Source of the DNA: an uncultured Acetatifactor sp.
GTDB taxonomy: Bacteria > Bacillota > Clostridia > Lachnospirales > Lachnospiraceae
Direction of reading: 5' to 3'
Assembly: GCA_934436435.1 (NCBI GenBank)
Contig: CAKSAN010000007.1
Location: 1-64,000, forward strand
Length of the DNA: 64,000 bases
The notes beneath the pieces are model-generated. The model searched no databases and was not told the DNA's origin. It was given only the letters and a program-made list of their open reading frames with translations. This document shows, piece by piece, positions 1 through 9,387 of the stretch (position 1 is the stretch's first letter; each line of letters opens with the position of its first letter). The translations under genes were made by a program, and so were the position numbers.

Positions 1-2
1 TA

Positions 3-77
3 TCGGAGTGGCGGGATTCGAACTCGCGACCTCCGCCTCCCTAAGACGGCGCTCTAACCAAGCTGAGCCACACCCCG
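3..77 (-). tRNA. tRNA-Pro (anticodon AGG), copy 1
   Basis: The reverse complement folds as a 75-nt cloverleaf: acceptor CGGGGTG/CACTCCG, D-stem GCTC/GAGC, anticodon stem CCGTC/GGCGG around the loop TTAGGGA (anticodon AGG, reading CCU), and T-loop TTCGAAT. The discriminator is A and CCA is not encoded. The T-stem has an A-C mismatch next to its loop-closing pair. A34 in a proline tRNA is less usual in bacteria than GGG or TGG and would need deamination to inosine (inference). It is identical over all 75 nt to the copy at 288-362. Confidence 0.93.
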
Positions 78-88
78 GAACGAAATCT

Positions 89-117
89 ATAATAGCATAG
101 AATTTTATAAAAAGCAA
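89..117 (-). promoter_or_regulatory. Promoter of tRNA-Pro copy 1
   Basis: On the minus strand TTGCTT (112-117) and TATTAT (89-94) are separated by exactly 17 bp, just upstream of the tRNA. The same boxes and spacing precede copy 2, so each tRNA is its own transcription unit. Confidence 0.75.
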
Positions 118-230
118 GCCATTTTTTAAATTTTTCAAATTTTTTCTACAATTTCAGAACATAGATGGAATATCAGCATAAGTATAATGCTGGCGGAAAA
201 TGCTATATTCTAAAAGCAGCAAATAAAATG

Positions 231-275
231 CAAAAAACAAAAAACGCCAAAACCTCATAAAAAAGATTTTGACGC
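231..275 (-). terminator. Rho-independent terminator after tRNA-Pro copy 2
   Basis: On the minus strand a roughly 10-bp stem (CGTCAAAATC with GGTTTTGGCG, two wobble pairs) is followed by a T run. It lies immediately downstream of tRNA copy 2. Confidence 0.75.
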
Positions 276-287
276 TTACAAAATGAA

Positions 288-362
288 TCGGAGTGGCGGG
301 ATTCGAACTCGCGACCTCCGCCTCCCTAAGACGGCGCTCTAACCAAGCTGAGCCACACCCCG
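288..362 (-). tRNA. tRNA-Pro (anticodon AGG), copy 2
   Basis: Identical in all 75 positions to the tRNA at 3-77, including the T-stem A-C mismatch and absence of an encoded CCA. The two copies sit in the same orientation 285 bp apart. Their upstream promoter regions are also similar, pointing to a tandem duplication of the whole unit. Confidence 0.93.
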
Positions 363-375
363 AAACGCAAGTAAG

Positions 376-404
376 ATAATATCATGGAATTTTACAAAAA
401 GCAA
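376..404 (-). promoter_or_regulatory. Promoter of tRNA-Pro copy 2
   Basis: Minus-strand TTGCTT (399-404), a 17-bp spacer and TATTAT (376-381), the same arrangement as before copy 1. Confidence 0.75.
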
Positions 405-443
405 GAGTTTTTTTATAAAAAGTTAATTTGCCCATTTTGAGGC

Positions 444-567
444 TATTGTCGTACAATATAAATAATGAGCGCAAGTGAGTCAACATGCTTGCATGATTGA
501 CTCACGGCGACATTAGCGAACGAATATTCTGCGAAGCAGGATGTAGAGTGCGATAGCACGAATTCGT
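444..567. repeat. Hairpin-rich structured element upstream of the TetR gene
   Basis: Positions 475-505 form a strong hairpin: arms GTGAGTCAA and TTGACTCAC, then CATGC/GCATG, with TT at the apex. It is followed by GGCGACATTAGCG. Positions 520-567 can form a three-way junction: ACGAAT pairs with ATTCGT and encloses CTGC-gaa-GCAG and GTGC-gata-GCAC. The GCTTGC apex and the GGCGACAT box recur in the element at 61937. It may be a dispersed repeat or a leader RNA; no function is assigned. Confidence 0.5.
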
Positions 568-622
568 GAGCTGCATCAAGGAAGAACAGAAAATAATACA
601 TAAAAACAACGGAGGACAGGTA

Positions 623-1192
623 ATGGCCAATACAACAAAACTGGCACTGGAAGCGGCTTTGAAAAAAGAACTTCTCACGAAGCCTCTGGACAAGATCACA
701 ATCAACGAACTGGCGGAGGACTGCGGGATCAGCCGCATGGCTTTTTACTATCATTTCAAGGACATTTACGATCTGGTGGAGTGGGTCTGCGTGGAAGACG
801 GCACGAAGGCTTTGCAGGGGAAGAAGACTTACGAGAACTGGCAGGAAGGCTTTTGCCAGATCTTCGAGGCAGTGCAGGAGAACAAACCTTTCATTATGAA
901 TGTCTACCGCTGCGTGGATAGGCAGAAGATCGAAAGCTATTTAAACAAGCTGACCTATCAGCTCATTGCGGATGTGGTGGAGAAAAAATGCGCCGGGATG
1001 CAGGTGGCGGAGGAACACAAGAAATTCATCGCCGGATTTTACAAATACGGTTTTGTGGGTGTGATGCTGGACTGGATCGACCGGGGAATGAAGGACGATT
1101 ATAAAAAGATCGTGGATGAGCTGGCCATCACTCTATATGGAAACATCAGCCGCTCCATTGAAAATTTCGAGCAGACCGAAAAGAAATCCTGA
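623..1192 (+). CDS. TetR/AcrR family regulator (DhaS-like)
   Basis: A 189-aa DNA-binding regulator. The N-terminus carries the TetR helix-turn-helix: ITINELAEDCGISRMAFYYHF around residues 23-43, where FYYHF is the typical recognition-helix end. The C-terminal half fits the TetR-like ligand domain of the DhaS type. The start was chosen at 623 because GGAGGACAGG lies just before it; an in-frame start at 566 has no good ribosome binding site. The oleate hydratase gene follows 153 bp downstream on the same strand. TetR genes commonly sit next to oleate hydratases, so control of that gene by fatty acids is a reasonable inference. The inducer cannot be read from the sequence. Confidence 0.85.
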   Translation: MANTTKLALEAALKKELLTKPLDKITINELAEDCGISRMAFYYHFKDIYDLVEWVCVEDGTKALQGKKTYENWQEGFCQIFEAVQENKPFIMNVYRCVDRQKIESYLNKLTYQLIADVVEKKCAGMQVAEEHKKFIAGFYKYGFVGVMLDWIDRGMKDDYKKIVDELAITLYGNISRSIENFEQTEKKS

Positions 1193-1345
1193 AACAGTAT
1201 AAGAACTTTACAAAAAGGGCAGGATGATAAAAACTTTATCATTTGGCCTCTTTTGTAAATTGGTTTTCTTATAAAAAAGAAGTATGATCCTACTTGTAAA
1301 CAGAAAAAACATTTGAGAGTCATCAAAGAAAGGATGGTAATCATT

Positions 1346-3322
1346 ATGGCAAAAAAGAGTAAAATCGGACTGGGACTTGCGGCACTGGCAGTAGGTGCAG
1401 GAACAGTGGCAGCAGTATCCAAAGGACATAAGGCAGAGGTGAAGAAAGAGGAGAGAAAGGCAGCCGTCAAGGCAGCCAAGAAAGACTACCGCAACACCGA
1501 GCTTGGAAGATATGACAAGAACAGCAAAGGTATCTATTATTCCAACGGTAACTACGAAGCATTCGCAAGACCCAAGAAGCCCGAAGGAGTGGATGAAAAG
1601 AACGCATACATCGTGGGCAGCGGCCTGGCATCTCTGGCAGCAGCGTGCTTCCTGGTACGTGACGGACAGATGCCCGGATCCCATATCCATATTTTAGAGG
1701 CAATGGATATCGCAGGCGGTGCCTGTGACGGTATCTACGATCCCACCAGAGGTTACATCATGCGTGGCGGACGTGAGATGGAAAACCATTTCGAATGTCT
1801 GTGGGATCTGTTCCGCAGCATCCCTTCTCTGGAGGTACCCGGAGCCAGCGTGCTGGATGAGTACTACTGGCTGAATAAGGAAGATCCCAACTACTCCCTG
1901 TGCCGTGCAACGAAGGATTGCGGACAGGATGCCCACACCGACGGTAAGTTCAACTTAAGTCAGAAGGGCTGCATGGAGATCATGAAATTGTTCATGACCA
2001 AGGACGAGGATCTGTATGACAAGACCATCGAAGATGTTTTCGATGATGAAGTATTTAACTCCACTTTCTGGTTATACTGGAGGACCATGTTCGCTTTCGA
2101 AAACTGGCACAGTGCACTGGAAATGAAGCTTTACTTCCAGAGATTCATCCATCATATTTCCGGACTGCCTGATTTCAGTGCCCTGAAATTCACCAAGTAC
2201 AACCAGTACGAGTCCCTGATCCTTCCCATGAAGAAGTATCTGGAGGCAGCAGGTGTAGACTTCCAGTTCAATACCGAAGTGACCAACGTGATCTTCGATA
2301 TCAATGACGGCAAAAAGGTGGCAAAGGCCATCGAGTGCAAGGTAAAGGGCGTAGAGAAGGGCATTGTCCTCACCGAGAACGATCTGGTATTCGTTACCAA
2401 CGGAAGCTGTACCGAGGGTACCATTTACGGCGACCAGAATCATGCACCCAACGGCGATGCAGAGGTTCGTACCAGCGGCGTATGGAGCCTGTGGAAAAAT
2501 ATCGCAAAACAGGATCCTTCCTTCGGACATCCCGAGAAGTTCTGTTCCGATATTTCCAAGACCAACTGGGAATCCGCTACCGTGACCACACTGGATGACA
2601 AGATCATTCCTTATATCACCAATATCTGTAAGCGTGATCCGAGAACCGGTAAGGTCGTAACCGGCGGTATCGTAAGCTGTCAGGATTCCAAGTGGCTCAT
2701 GAGCTGGACCATCAACCGTCAGGGACAGTTCAAGGAGCAGGACAAGAATCAGGTATGTGTATGGGTATATGGTCTGTTCACCGATGTACCCGGCGATTAT
2801 ATCAAGAAACCCATGAAAGAATGTACCGGTAAGGAGATCACCGAAGAGTGGCTGTATCACTTGGGCGTACCCGTAGAGGACATCGAAGATCTGGCAGAGC
2901 ACAGCGCAGTCTGTGTACCTACCATGATGCCATACATCACCGCATTTTTCATGCCCAGAACCAAGGGTGACCGTCCCGATGTCATTCCCGACGGCTGTGT
3001 GAACTTCGCTTTCTTAGGACAGTTCGCAGAGACCCCGAGAGACACCGTATTCACCACAGAGTACTCCGTAAGAACTGCTATGGAAGCTGTCTACGGACTG
3101 CTGGGTGTTGACAGAGGTGTGCCTGAGGTATGGGGCAGCGTCTATGATGTCAGAGAGTTACTGGACAGCAGCGTGAAGCTGATGGATGGTATGTCTCCTC
3201 TGGAGATCGAACTGCCCGGACCTTTAAATGCACTGAAGAAGCCGCTGCTTCGCGTAGTCAAGGGCACCGTAGTGGAAAAACTGTTGCGTGACCACAATGT
3301 AATCAAGGACGGCATGCTGTAA
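1346..3322 (+). CDS. ohyA: Oleate hydratase (myosin-cross-reactive antigen family)
   Basis: A 658-aa FAD-dependent enzyme that adds water to the cis-9 double bond of oleic and related acids, giving 10-hydroxystearate, and so detoxifies unsaturated fatty acids. The first about 45 residues are a hydrophobic stretch plus a Lys/Glu-rich segment, which may bring it to the membrane. The FAD-binding motif GSGLASLAAA lies near residue 90 and the family signature GGREMENHFECLWDL near residue 145; the Glu in this loop is implicated in catalysis in characterised members. Length and order match the whole family. The start at 1346 follows AAAGAAAGG; an upstream in-frame start at 1313 is less likely. A terminator follows directly, so it is probably transcribed alone or with the TetR gene. 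Confidence 0.93.
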   Translation: MAKKSKIGLGLAALAVGAGTVAAVSKGHKAEVKKEERKAAVKAAKKDYRNTELGRYDKNSKGIYYSNGNYEAFARPKKPEGVDEKNAYIVGSGLASLAAACFLVRDGQMPGSHIHILEAMDIAGGACDGIYDPTRGYIMRGGREMENHFECLWDLFRSIPSLEVPGASVLDEYYWLNKEDPNYSLCRATKDCGQDAHTDGKFNLSQKGCMEIMKLFMTKDEDLYDKTIEDVFDDEVFNSTFWLYWRTMFAFENWHSALEMKLYFQRFIHHISGLPDFSALKFTKYNQYESLILPMKKYLEAAGVDFQFNTEVTNVIFDINDGKKVAKAIECKVKGVEKGIVLTENDLVFVTNGSCTEGTIYGDQNHAPNGDAEVRTSGVWSLWKNIAKQDPSFGHPEKFCSDISKTNWESATVTTLDDKIIPYITNICKRDPRTGKVVTGGIVSCQDSKWLMSWTINRQGQFKEQDKNQVCVWVYGLFTDVPGDYIKKPMKECTGKEITEEWLYHLGVPVEDIEDLAEHSAVCVPTMMPYITAFFMPRTKGDRPDVIPDGCVNFAFLGQFAETPRDTVFTTEYSVRTAMEAVYGLLGVDRGVPEVWGSVYDVRELLDSSVKLMDGMSPLEIELPGPLNALKKPLLRVVKGTVVEKLLRDHNVIKDGML

Positions 3323-3337
3323 TATAATTAAAATACC

Positions 3338-3376
3338 GAAATCTCCCATCGAAATTTTTTCGGTGGGAGATTTTTT
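3338..3376 (+). terminator. Terminator after oleate hydratase
   Basis: AAATCTCCCATCGAA and TTCGGTGGGAGATTT form a 15-bp stem with one wobble pair and a short T-rich loop, followed by TTTTTT. Confidence 0.9.
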
Positions 3377-3421
3377 GGTGTAAAAATATCCTGTAAAATC
3401 TTGGTAAAGAAAGTTGAACAA

Positions 3422-3437
3422 ATGTAAGCGGTTACAT
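3422..3437 (+). promoter_or_regulatory. Catabolite-responsive element (cre) upstream of ppdK
   Basis: ATGTAAGCGGTTACAT matches the Firmicutes cre consensus WTGNNANCGNTNNCA, with perfect 6-bp arms around GCGG. It lies 222 bp before the ppdK start. CcpA control of ppdK is inferred. The rest of 3377-3658 is AT-rich leader with no other clear feature except the ppdK ribosome binding site AAAGGGAG. Confidence 0.65.
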
Positions 3438-3658
3438 AATACTAAAGTACTAGACAAAACACACAAAAGAAAACATAAGGAATTGAACATTATGCACGAA
3501 AATAGGCAGTGTGTCAAAAAATTATCAATTTCGGCTTGATATTCCATTGGTAGATTGTTACAATATCAAAGTACTAAAACACCGAAGCCGAATGCTCCGG
3601 TAATGGTTTGGGTTACAAAGTTTTGTCAAAAATATTATAAAAAGGGAGACAAAGAAGT

Positions 3659-6283
3659 ATGAAGAAATGGGTATATTTGTTTACCGAAGGTAATGCAAAC
3701 ATGCGCGAACTGCTTGGTGGTAAGGGTGCGAACCTGGCTGAGATGACCAACATTGGTCTGCCGGTTCCTCAGGGCTTCACCATTACAACAGAGGCATGTA
3801 CACAGTATTATGAAGATGGACGCGAGATCAACGCTGAGATCCAGGGTCAGATCAATGAGTACATTGCAAAGATGGAGGAAATCACCGGCAAGAAGTTCGG
3901 CGACCATGAGAATCCTCTGTTAGTATCTGTTCGTTCCGGCGCAAGAGCATCCATGCCCGGTATGATGGATACCATCCTGAACCTTGGTCTGAATGAGACC
4001 GTTGTTAATGTAATCGCTGAAAAGTCCGGCAACCCTCGTTGGGCTTGGGACTGCTATAGAAGATTTATCCAGATGTATTCCGACGTTGTTATGGAAGTAG
4101 GTAAGAAGTACTTCGAGCAGCTGATCGATGCAATGAAAGAGAAGAAGGGTGTTAAGCAGGACGTTGAGCTTACTGCTGACGATCTGAAGGAACTGGCTGG
4201 TCAGTTCAAGGCTGAGTATAAGGCTAAGATCGGTGTAGATTTCCCTGATGATCCTAAGGAACAGTTAATGGGCGCTATCAAAGCTGTATTCCGTTCCTGG
4301 GACAACCCTCGTGCAAACGTTTATCGTCGTGACAACGATATCCCTTATTCCTGGGGTACTGCTGTTAACGTTCAGTCCATGGCATTCGGTAACATGGGTG
4401 ATGACTGTGGTACCGGTGTTGCATTTACCAGAGATCCGGCTACCGGCGCTAAGGGCCTGTTCGGTGAGTTCCTGACCAACGCACAGGGCGAGGACGTAGT
4501 AGCAGGTGTTCGTACACCTATGAAGATCGCTGAAATGGCTGACAAATTCCCTGAGGCATTTGCACAGTTCCAGGAAGTATGTAAGACTCTGGAAGATCAC
4601 TACAGAGATATGCAGGATATGGAGTTCACCGTTGAGCATGGTAAGCTGTACATGTTACAGACCAGAAACGGTAAGAGAACCGCACAGGCAGCTCTGAAGA
4701 TCGCTTGTGATCTGGTAGATGAGGGTATGAGAACCGAGGAAGAGGCAGTTGCAATGATCGATCCTCGTAACCTGGATACTCTGTTACATCCTCAGTTTGA
4801 TACCGCTGCTCTGAAAGCTGCAACTCCTATCGGCAAGGGTCTTGGTGCTTCTCCCGGAGCTGCATGTGGTAAGATCGTATTCACCGCAGAAGATGCAGAA
4901 GAATGGCATGCAAGAGGAGAGAGAGTTGTTCTGGTTCGTCTGGAGACCTCTCCCGAAGATATCACCGGTATGAAGGCTTCTCAGGGTATCCTGACCGTTC
5001 GTGGTGGTATGACCTCTCACGCAGCAGTAGTTGCTCGTGGTATGGGTACCTGCTGTGTATCCGGTTGTGGCGACATCGCTATGGATGAGGACAACAAGCA
5101 GTTCACTCTGGCTGGCAAGACCTTCCATGAAGGTGACTGGCTGTCCATCGATGGTACTACCGGTAACATCTATGATGGCGAGATCAAGACTGTTGATGCT
5201 ACCATCGCAGGTGAGTTCGGCCGTGTAATGGCTTGGGCTGACAAATATCGTAAGTTAAAAGTTCGTACCAATGCAGATACTCCCGCAGACGCTAAGAAGG
5301 CTCGTGAGCTGGGCGCTGAAGGAATCGGTCTGTGCCGTACTGAGCATATGTTCTTCGAAGAGGACAGAATCGCAGCATTCCGTGAGATGATCTGTTCCGA
5401 TACTGTAGAGGAGAGAGAAGCAGCACTGGAGAAGATCCTGCCTTATCAGCAGAGCGACTTCAAGCAGCTGTATGAGGCTCTGGAAGGCAACCCTGTTACC
5501 ATCCGTTTCCTGGATCCGCCTCTGCATGAGTTCGTTCCTACCGAGGAAGCTGACATTGAGAAGCTGGCTAAGGCACAGGGCAAGAGCGTAGAAGCTATCA
5601 AGACTATCATCGCTTCCCTGCATGAGTTTAACCCTATGATGGGTCACAGAGGATGCCGTCTGGCTGTTACTTATCCTGAAATTGCCAAGATGCAGACCAA
5701 GGCTGTTATCCGTGCGGCAATCGAGGTTAAGAAGGCACATCCCGACTGGAATGTAGAGCCCGAGATCATGATCCCTCTGGTATGTGAAGTGAAGGAGCTT
5801 AAGTTCGTTAAGAAGGTAGTTGTAGAGACCGCTGATGCTGAGATCGCAGCTGCCGGTGTAGATCTGAAGTACGAAGTAGGTACCATGATTGAGATCCCCA
5901 GAGCAGCTCTGACTGCTGATGAGATCGCTAAGGAAGCTGATTTCTTCTGCTTCGGTACCAACGACCTGACCCAGATGACCTTCGGCTTCTCCCGTGATGA
6001 TGCAGGTAAGTTCCTGAACGCTTACTATGACACCAAGATCTTCGAGAACGATCCGTTCGCTAAGCTGGATCAGACCGGTGTCGGCAAGCTGATGGAGATG
6101 GCTATCAAGCTTGGTAAGCCTGTAAATCCTAAGCTGCACGTTGGTATCTGTGGTGAGCACGGTGGAGATCCTTCTTCCGTAGAATTCTGCCACAAGATCG
6201 GTCTGGATTATGTATCCTGCTCACCTTTCCGTGTGCCTATCGCAAGACTGGCTGCTGCACAGGCTGCTATTGCTGATAAGTAA
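3659..6283 (+). CDS. ppdK: Pyruvate, phosphate dikinase
   Basis: An 874-aa cytoplasmic enzyme interconverting pyruvate + ATP + Pi and PEP + AMP + PPi, usual in Clostridia for PPi-linked glycolysis or gluconeogenesis. The N-terminal nucleotide-binding domain begins GGKGANLAEM. The phosphohistidine domain has GGMTSHAAVVARGMG with the swivelling His454. The C-terminal PEP-binding barrel has GICGEHGGDP with Cys831, the same number as the catalytic Cys of the Clostridium symbiosum enzyme. Length equals the family norm. Codon choice (GCT, GTT, CGT, AAG) differs from the neighbours and suits high expression. The long leader carries a cre, and a strong terminator follows. Confidence 0.98.
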   Translation: MKKWVYLFTEGNANMRELLGGKGANLAEMTNIGLPVPQGFTITTEACTQYYEDGREINAEIQGQINEYIAKMEEITGKKFGDHENPLLVSVRSGARASMPGMMDTILNLGLNETVVNVIAEKSGNPRWAWDCYRRFIQMYSDVVMEVGKKYFEQLIDAMKEKKGVKQDVELTADDLKELAGQFKAEYKAKIGVDFPDDPKEQLMGAIKAVFRSWDNPRANVYRRDNDIPYSWGTAVNVQSMAFGNMGDDCGTGVAFTRDPATGAKGLFGEFLTNAQGEDVVAGVRTPMKIAEMADKFPEAFAQFQEVCKTLEDHYRDMQDMEFTVEHGKLYMLQTRNGKRTAQAALKIACDLVDEGMRTEEEAVAMIDPRNLDTLLHPQFDTAALKAATPIGKGLGASPGAACGKIVFTAEDAEEWHARGERVVLVRLETSPEDITGMKASQGILTVRGGMTSHAAVVARGMGTCCVSGCGDIAMDEDNKQFTLAGKTFHEGDWLSIDGTTGNIYDGEIKTVDATIAGEFGRVMAWADKYRKLKVRTNADTPADAKKARELGAEGIGLCRTEHMFFEEDRIAAFREMICSDTVEEREAALEKILPYQQSDFKQLYEALEGNPVTIRFLDPPLHEFVPTEEADIEKLAKAQGKSVEAIKTIIASLHEFNPMMGHRGCRLAVTYPEIAKMQTKAVIRAAIEVKKAHPDWNVEPEIMIPLVCEVKELKFVKKVVVETADAEIAAAGVDLKYEVGTMIEIPRAALTADEIAKEADFFCFGTNDLTQMTFGFSRDDAGKFLNAYYDTKIFENDPFAKLDQTGVGKLMEMAIKLGKPVNPKLHVGICGEHGGDPSSVEFCHKIGLDYVSCSPFRVPIARLAAAQAAIADK

Positions 6284-6356
6284 TTAGGCGGTAAACACGC
6301 AGATCTGAGAGGATATTGCGCAAGCAATAATTGGGGTATATGAGAATATGATGAGG

Positions 6357-6398
6357 ACCTCATTACTGATAGAGATATCGGTAATGAGGTTCTTTTTT
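6357..6398 (+). terminator. Terminator after ppdK
   Basis: ACCTCATTACTGAT pairs with ATCGGTAATGAGGT around a short loop, followed by TCTTTTTT. Confidence 0.92.
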
Positions 6399-6510
6399 GC
6401 ATAAAACATGCGGTAGAATCCGTTGCATGGAAATCCGGGCTGAGATTATAATGAAATTATCTATATCGTATGATGTGTGAACGGAAAAATACAGGAACAG
6501 AGGGAGTGCA

Positions 6511-9387
6511 ATGCGAATTTCACTGGAAGGAACATGGAGGGCAGTACTGGCGGACGAAACAACAGGACAGATGCATCTGCCGGGGACATTGGATGAGAAT
6601 GGAATCGGACATCGGGATGTGGGTGCCAATCAGTGGCATCCGGATGCGGCGCTTGGCAACGCAGAGGGAGAGATAGACAAAGATGCGCCGATTGCCACGA
6701 GATTTACCAGACGACATACCTATGAAGGAGAAGCCTGGATCAGCCGGATGATAACGGTGCCGGATTACGGAACCGACAGGCTGTTCGTTCTGGCGGAACG
6801 GACAAGGGCACTCCGGTTGCTGGTGGATGGAGAAGCGTGTGCGGTGTTCCGGCAGGGAACATTAAGTACGCCCTATATTTTTGAACTGACCGGAGTGACA
6901 CCGGGAGAACATGAACTGACCTTCCTTTCGGACAACAGTTATCCGGGAATGCCGAAGGATGCCATCTGCTATTCCTCTGCGGCAACGGATGAGACACAGA
7001 CAAACTGGAACGGTATCCTCGGAAACTTATGCATGTATACCAGACCGCAGAATTTTATTGACAGTGTCCGGGTATACCCGAAGCAGAAGCCGGAGATAAA
7101 CGGCGGATATGTGGCAGATGTCTGTGTGGAAGTGGCACTTGGGGCAAAGGAAGCCTTAAGAGATGAAAAAATCGTATTACATTCAGAGGCCTTGACGGCA
7201 GAAGCATCAGGGGAAACACAGAAATCGACGGAAATTTTCAAACATCTGGGGGATGAATTGGCAGAAAACGGGGCGGGAGGACCGGAGGATCGGAAAACCG
7301 TGGAAATCTGGTTCCGCGATCTGCCCCTGCGGGAAAAATTGAAACTCTGGGACGAAGAGGAAGGCAATCTCTACGAGATGACCGCGATCCTTAACAGCAA
7401 TACAAAGGCGGAAGGAAAGAACGACAGTGTCAGTGAATGTCGGACCCGTTTCGGTATCCGCACGTTTGGAGATAACGGCAGTGGCAGGTTGGCATTAAAC
7501 GGCAGGACGATCTTTTTACGGAGTGAGGCAAACTGTGCGGAATACCCCGAGACCGGACATCCGCCCATGACAGTTCCGGAGTGGAAAGAGATTCTGTTAA
7601 AATACCGTAGCTACGGCATTAACTGCGTTCGTTTCCATTCCCACTGTGAGCCTGAGGCGGCTTTTGCGGCAGCGGATGAACTGGGAATGCTCTTACAGCC
7701 GGAGCTGTCCCACTGGGATCCGAAGGATGCATTTGGAACGGAGGAAAGTTTTCAATATTATCGGGCAGAGCTTACGGCCATATTGAAAACCTATGCCAAT
7801 CATCCCTCTTTTGTAATGCTGACTCTGGGGAACGAATTGCAGGCCCGGGGCGAAGGCAGAGAACGGATGCGGGAACTGGTCAGAACGGCGAAAAATCTGG
7901 ATTCCACAAGATTGTATGCCAATGGATCCAATGCCTTTTATGGAGAAGAAGGCTGTGATCCGGAGAGCGATTTCTATACCTCCCAGAGCTGTAAGGACGT
8001 GGTGATCCGGGAAACTTTTTCCGGAATGCGGGGATACATTAACGAAAATTACCCATCGGCGGATCACACCTATGATGCGGCGATGGCAGAGATACGAAAG
8101 GAATATCCCAAGCCGGTATTCAGTTTTGAAGTGGGACAGTTTGAGGTATTGCCGGATTTTGAGGAACTGGACAGTTTTCGTGGCATTTCGGATCCGGTGA
8201 ATCTGAAACTGATCCGCAAACGTGTAGAGGAACAGGGATTATTGCCGGTATGGAAAAAGTACGTGGAAGCCACCGGAGAGTTGTCGAGACTGGCCTACCG
8301 GGAAGAAATTGAGGCGGCCATGCGGACACGGGAACTGTCGGGAATATCGTTGCTTGGATTACAGGATTTTCCCGGACAGGGGACAGCGCTGGTGGGCATG
8401 ATGAATTCCCATTTGGAGCCCAAGCCCTATGATTTTGCCAGACCGGAACGATTTCGCGATTTTTTTAGAGAGTGCAGGATTCTGGTAAAGCTGCCCCGCT
8501 ATACTTATGAGGCAGGAGAGCGGCTGACAGCGGAAGTGGAAGCAGCTAATTTCGGAAAAAAGAGTATTGAAGGAGTATTGCGCTGGACACTTACAGAAAG
8601 AAAATGCGCATCGGAGAGCGGAAACCGGAAGTCAGCGGCAGAGACGGAAGGCAGGAAGGGCGCTGTAATTACAGGAAGTAAAGCAGATACAGAGAAAAAA
8701 ATCTGCCTCCCGGGAACCTACACTGCGATAGGAAGTCTGGACATTCCCCTTGACTTTGTGAAGGAGAACACAGCATTCACACTCACGGTAACGATCGGTA
8801 ACTGCACCAGCTCCTATCCCCTGTGGGTATATCAGAAAATAAGCCCGGTATGTCCGGAAAATGTATATGAGACCAGAACCTTTGACGAGCAGACCAAAGA
8901 AGTGCTTCGAAACGGAGGAAGGGTCTATCTGTCACCGGATGCGGACAAAGAGCGTCTGCCGAATTCTATTAAAACGCAGTTTACCACGGACTTCTGGTCG
9001 GTCGGGACTTTTGCGGAACAGGAAGGCGGAATGGGACAGTTGATCGATACGGAACATCCCATTTTCCGGAAGTTTCCAACGGATTTTCATACGGACTGGC
9101 AATGGTGGATCATGGCGGGCAAACGGGCGGTGATCCTGCCGAGGCGGATGAAAGCAATCATTACCGAGATGGACAGCTATGCGTTCCTGCGCCCCATGGC
9201 ACAACTGATCGAATTTCAATGCCTGAACGGAAACGTATTATTTTCCACCATGGAATTACATAAGAGCCAGCAGTATCCGGAGGCGAGAGCACTCCAGTCG
9301 GCAATCTATGAATATCTGGCCGGAGAGGAATTCCAGCCGGCAGAAGAACTCACCGGACAGGAACTGCATGCGCTTTTTGGATATTAA
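6511..9387 (+). CDS. Glycoside hydrolase family 2 protein
   Basis: A 958-aa enzyme without a signal peptide, so probably cytoplasmic. Residues about 1-190 form the GH2 sugar-binding jelly roll (starting SLEGTWRAVL), about 200-330 an immunoglobulin-like domain, and about 330-640 a TIM barrel. In the barrel, TLGNELQ places the acid/base at Glu442 and FSFEVGQFEV the likely nucleophile at Glu540. The C-terminal roughly 300 residues are beta-rich accessory domains. The family covers beta-galactosidases, glucuronidases and mannosidases, and the substrate cannot be fixed here. The stop overlaps by 3-4 bases the stop of the convergent AraC gene. GH35 and DUF5107 genes follow on the same strand, suggesting a beta-galactoside-containing glycan. 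Confidence 0.85.
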   Translation: MRISLEGTWRAVLADETTGQMHLPGTLDENGIGHRDVGANQWHPDAALGNAEGEIDKDAPIATRFTRRHTYEGEAWISRMITVPDYGTDRLFVLAERTRALRLLVDGEACAVFRQGTLSTPYIFELTGVTPGEHELTFLSDNSYPGMPKDAICYSSAATDETQTNWNGILGNLCMYTRPQNFIDSVRVYPKQKPEINGGYVADVCVEVALGAKEALRDEKIVLHSEALTAEASGETQKSTEIFKHLGDELAENGAGGPEDRKTVEIWFRDLPLREKLKLWDEEEGNLYEMTAILNSNTKAEGKNDSVSECRTRFGIRTFGDNGSGRLALNGRTIFLRSEANCAEYPETGHPPMTVPEWKEILLKYRSYGINCVRFHSHCEPEAAFAAADELGMLLQPELSHWDPKDAFGTEESFQYYRAELTAILKTYANHPSFVMLTLGNELQARGEGRERMRELVRTAKNLDSTRLYANGSNAFYGEEGCDPESDFYTSQSCKDVVIRETFSGMRGYINENYPSADHTYDAAMAEIRKEYPKPVFSFEVGQFEVLPDFEELDSFRGISDPVNLKLIRKRVEEQGLLPVWKKYVEATGELSRLAYREEIEAAMRTRELSGISLLGLQDFPGQGTALVGMMNSHLEPKPYDFARPERFRDFFRECRILVKLPRYTYEAGERLTAEVEAANFGKKSIEGVLRWTLTERKCASESGNRKSAAETEGRKGAVITGSKADTEKKICLPGTYTAIGSLDIPLDFVKENTAFTLTVTIGNCTSSYPLWVYQKISPVCPENVYETRTFDEQTKEVLRNGGRVYLSPDADKERLPNSIKTQFTTDFWSVGTFAEQEGGMGQLIDTEHPIFRKFPTDFHTDWQWWIMAGKRAVILPRRMKAIITEMDSYAFLRPMAQLIEFQCLNGNVLFSTMELHKSQQYPEARALQSAIYEYLAGEEFQPAEELTGQELHALFGY

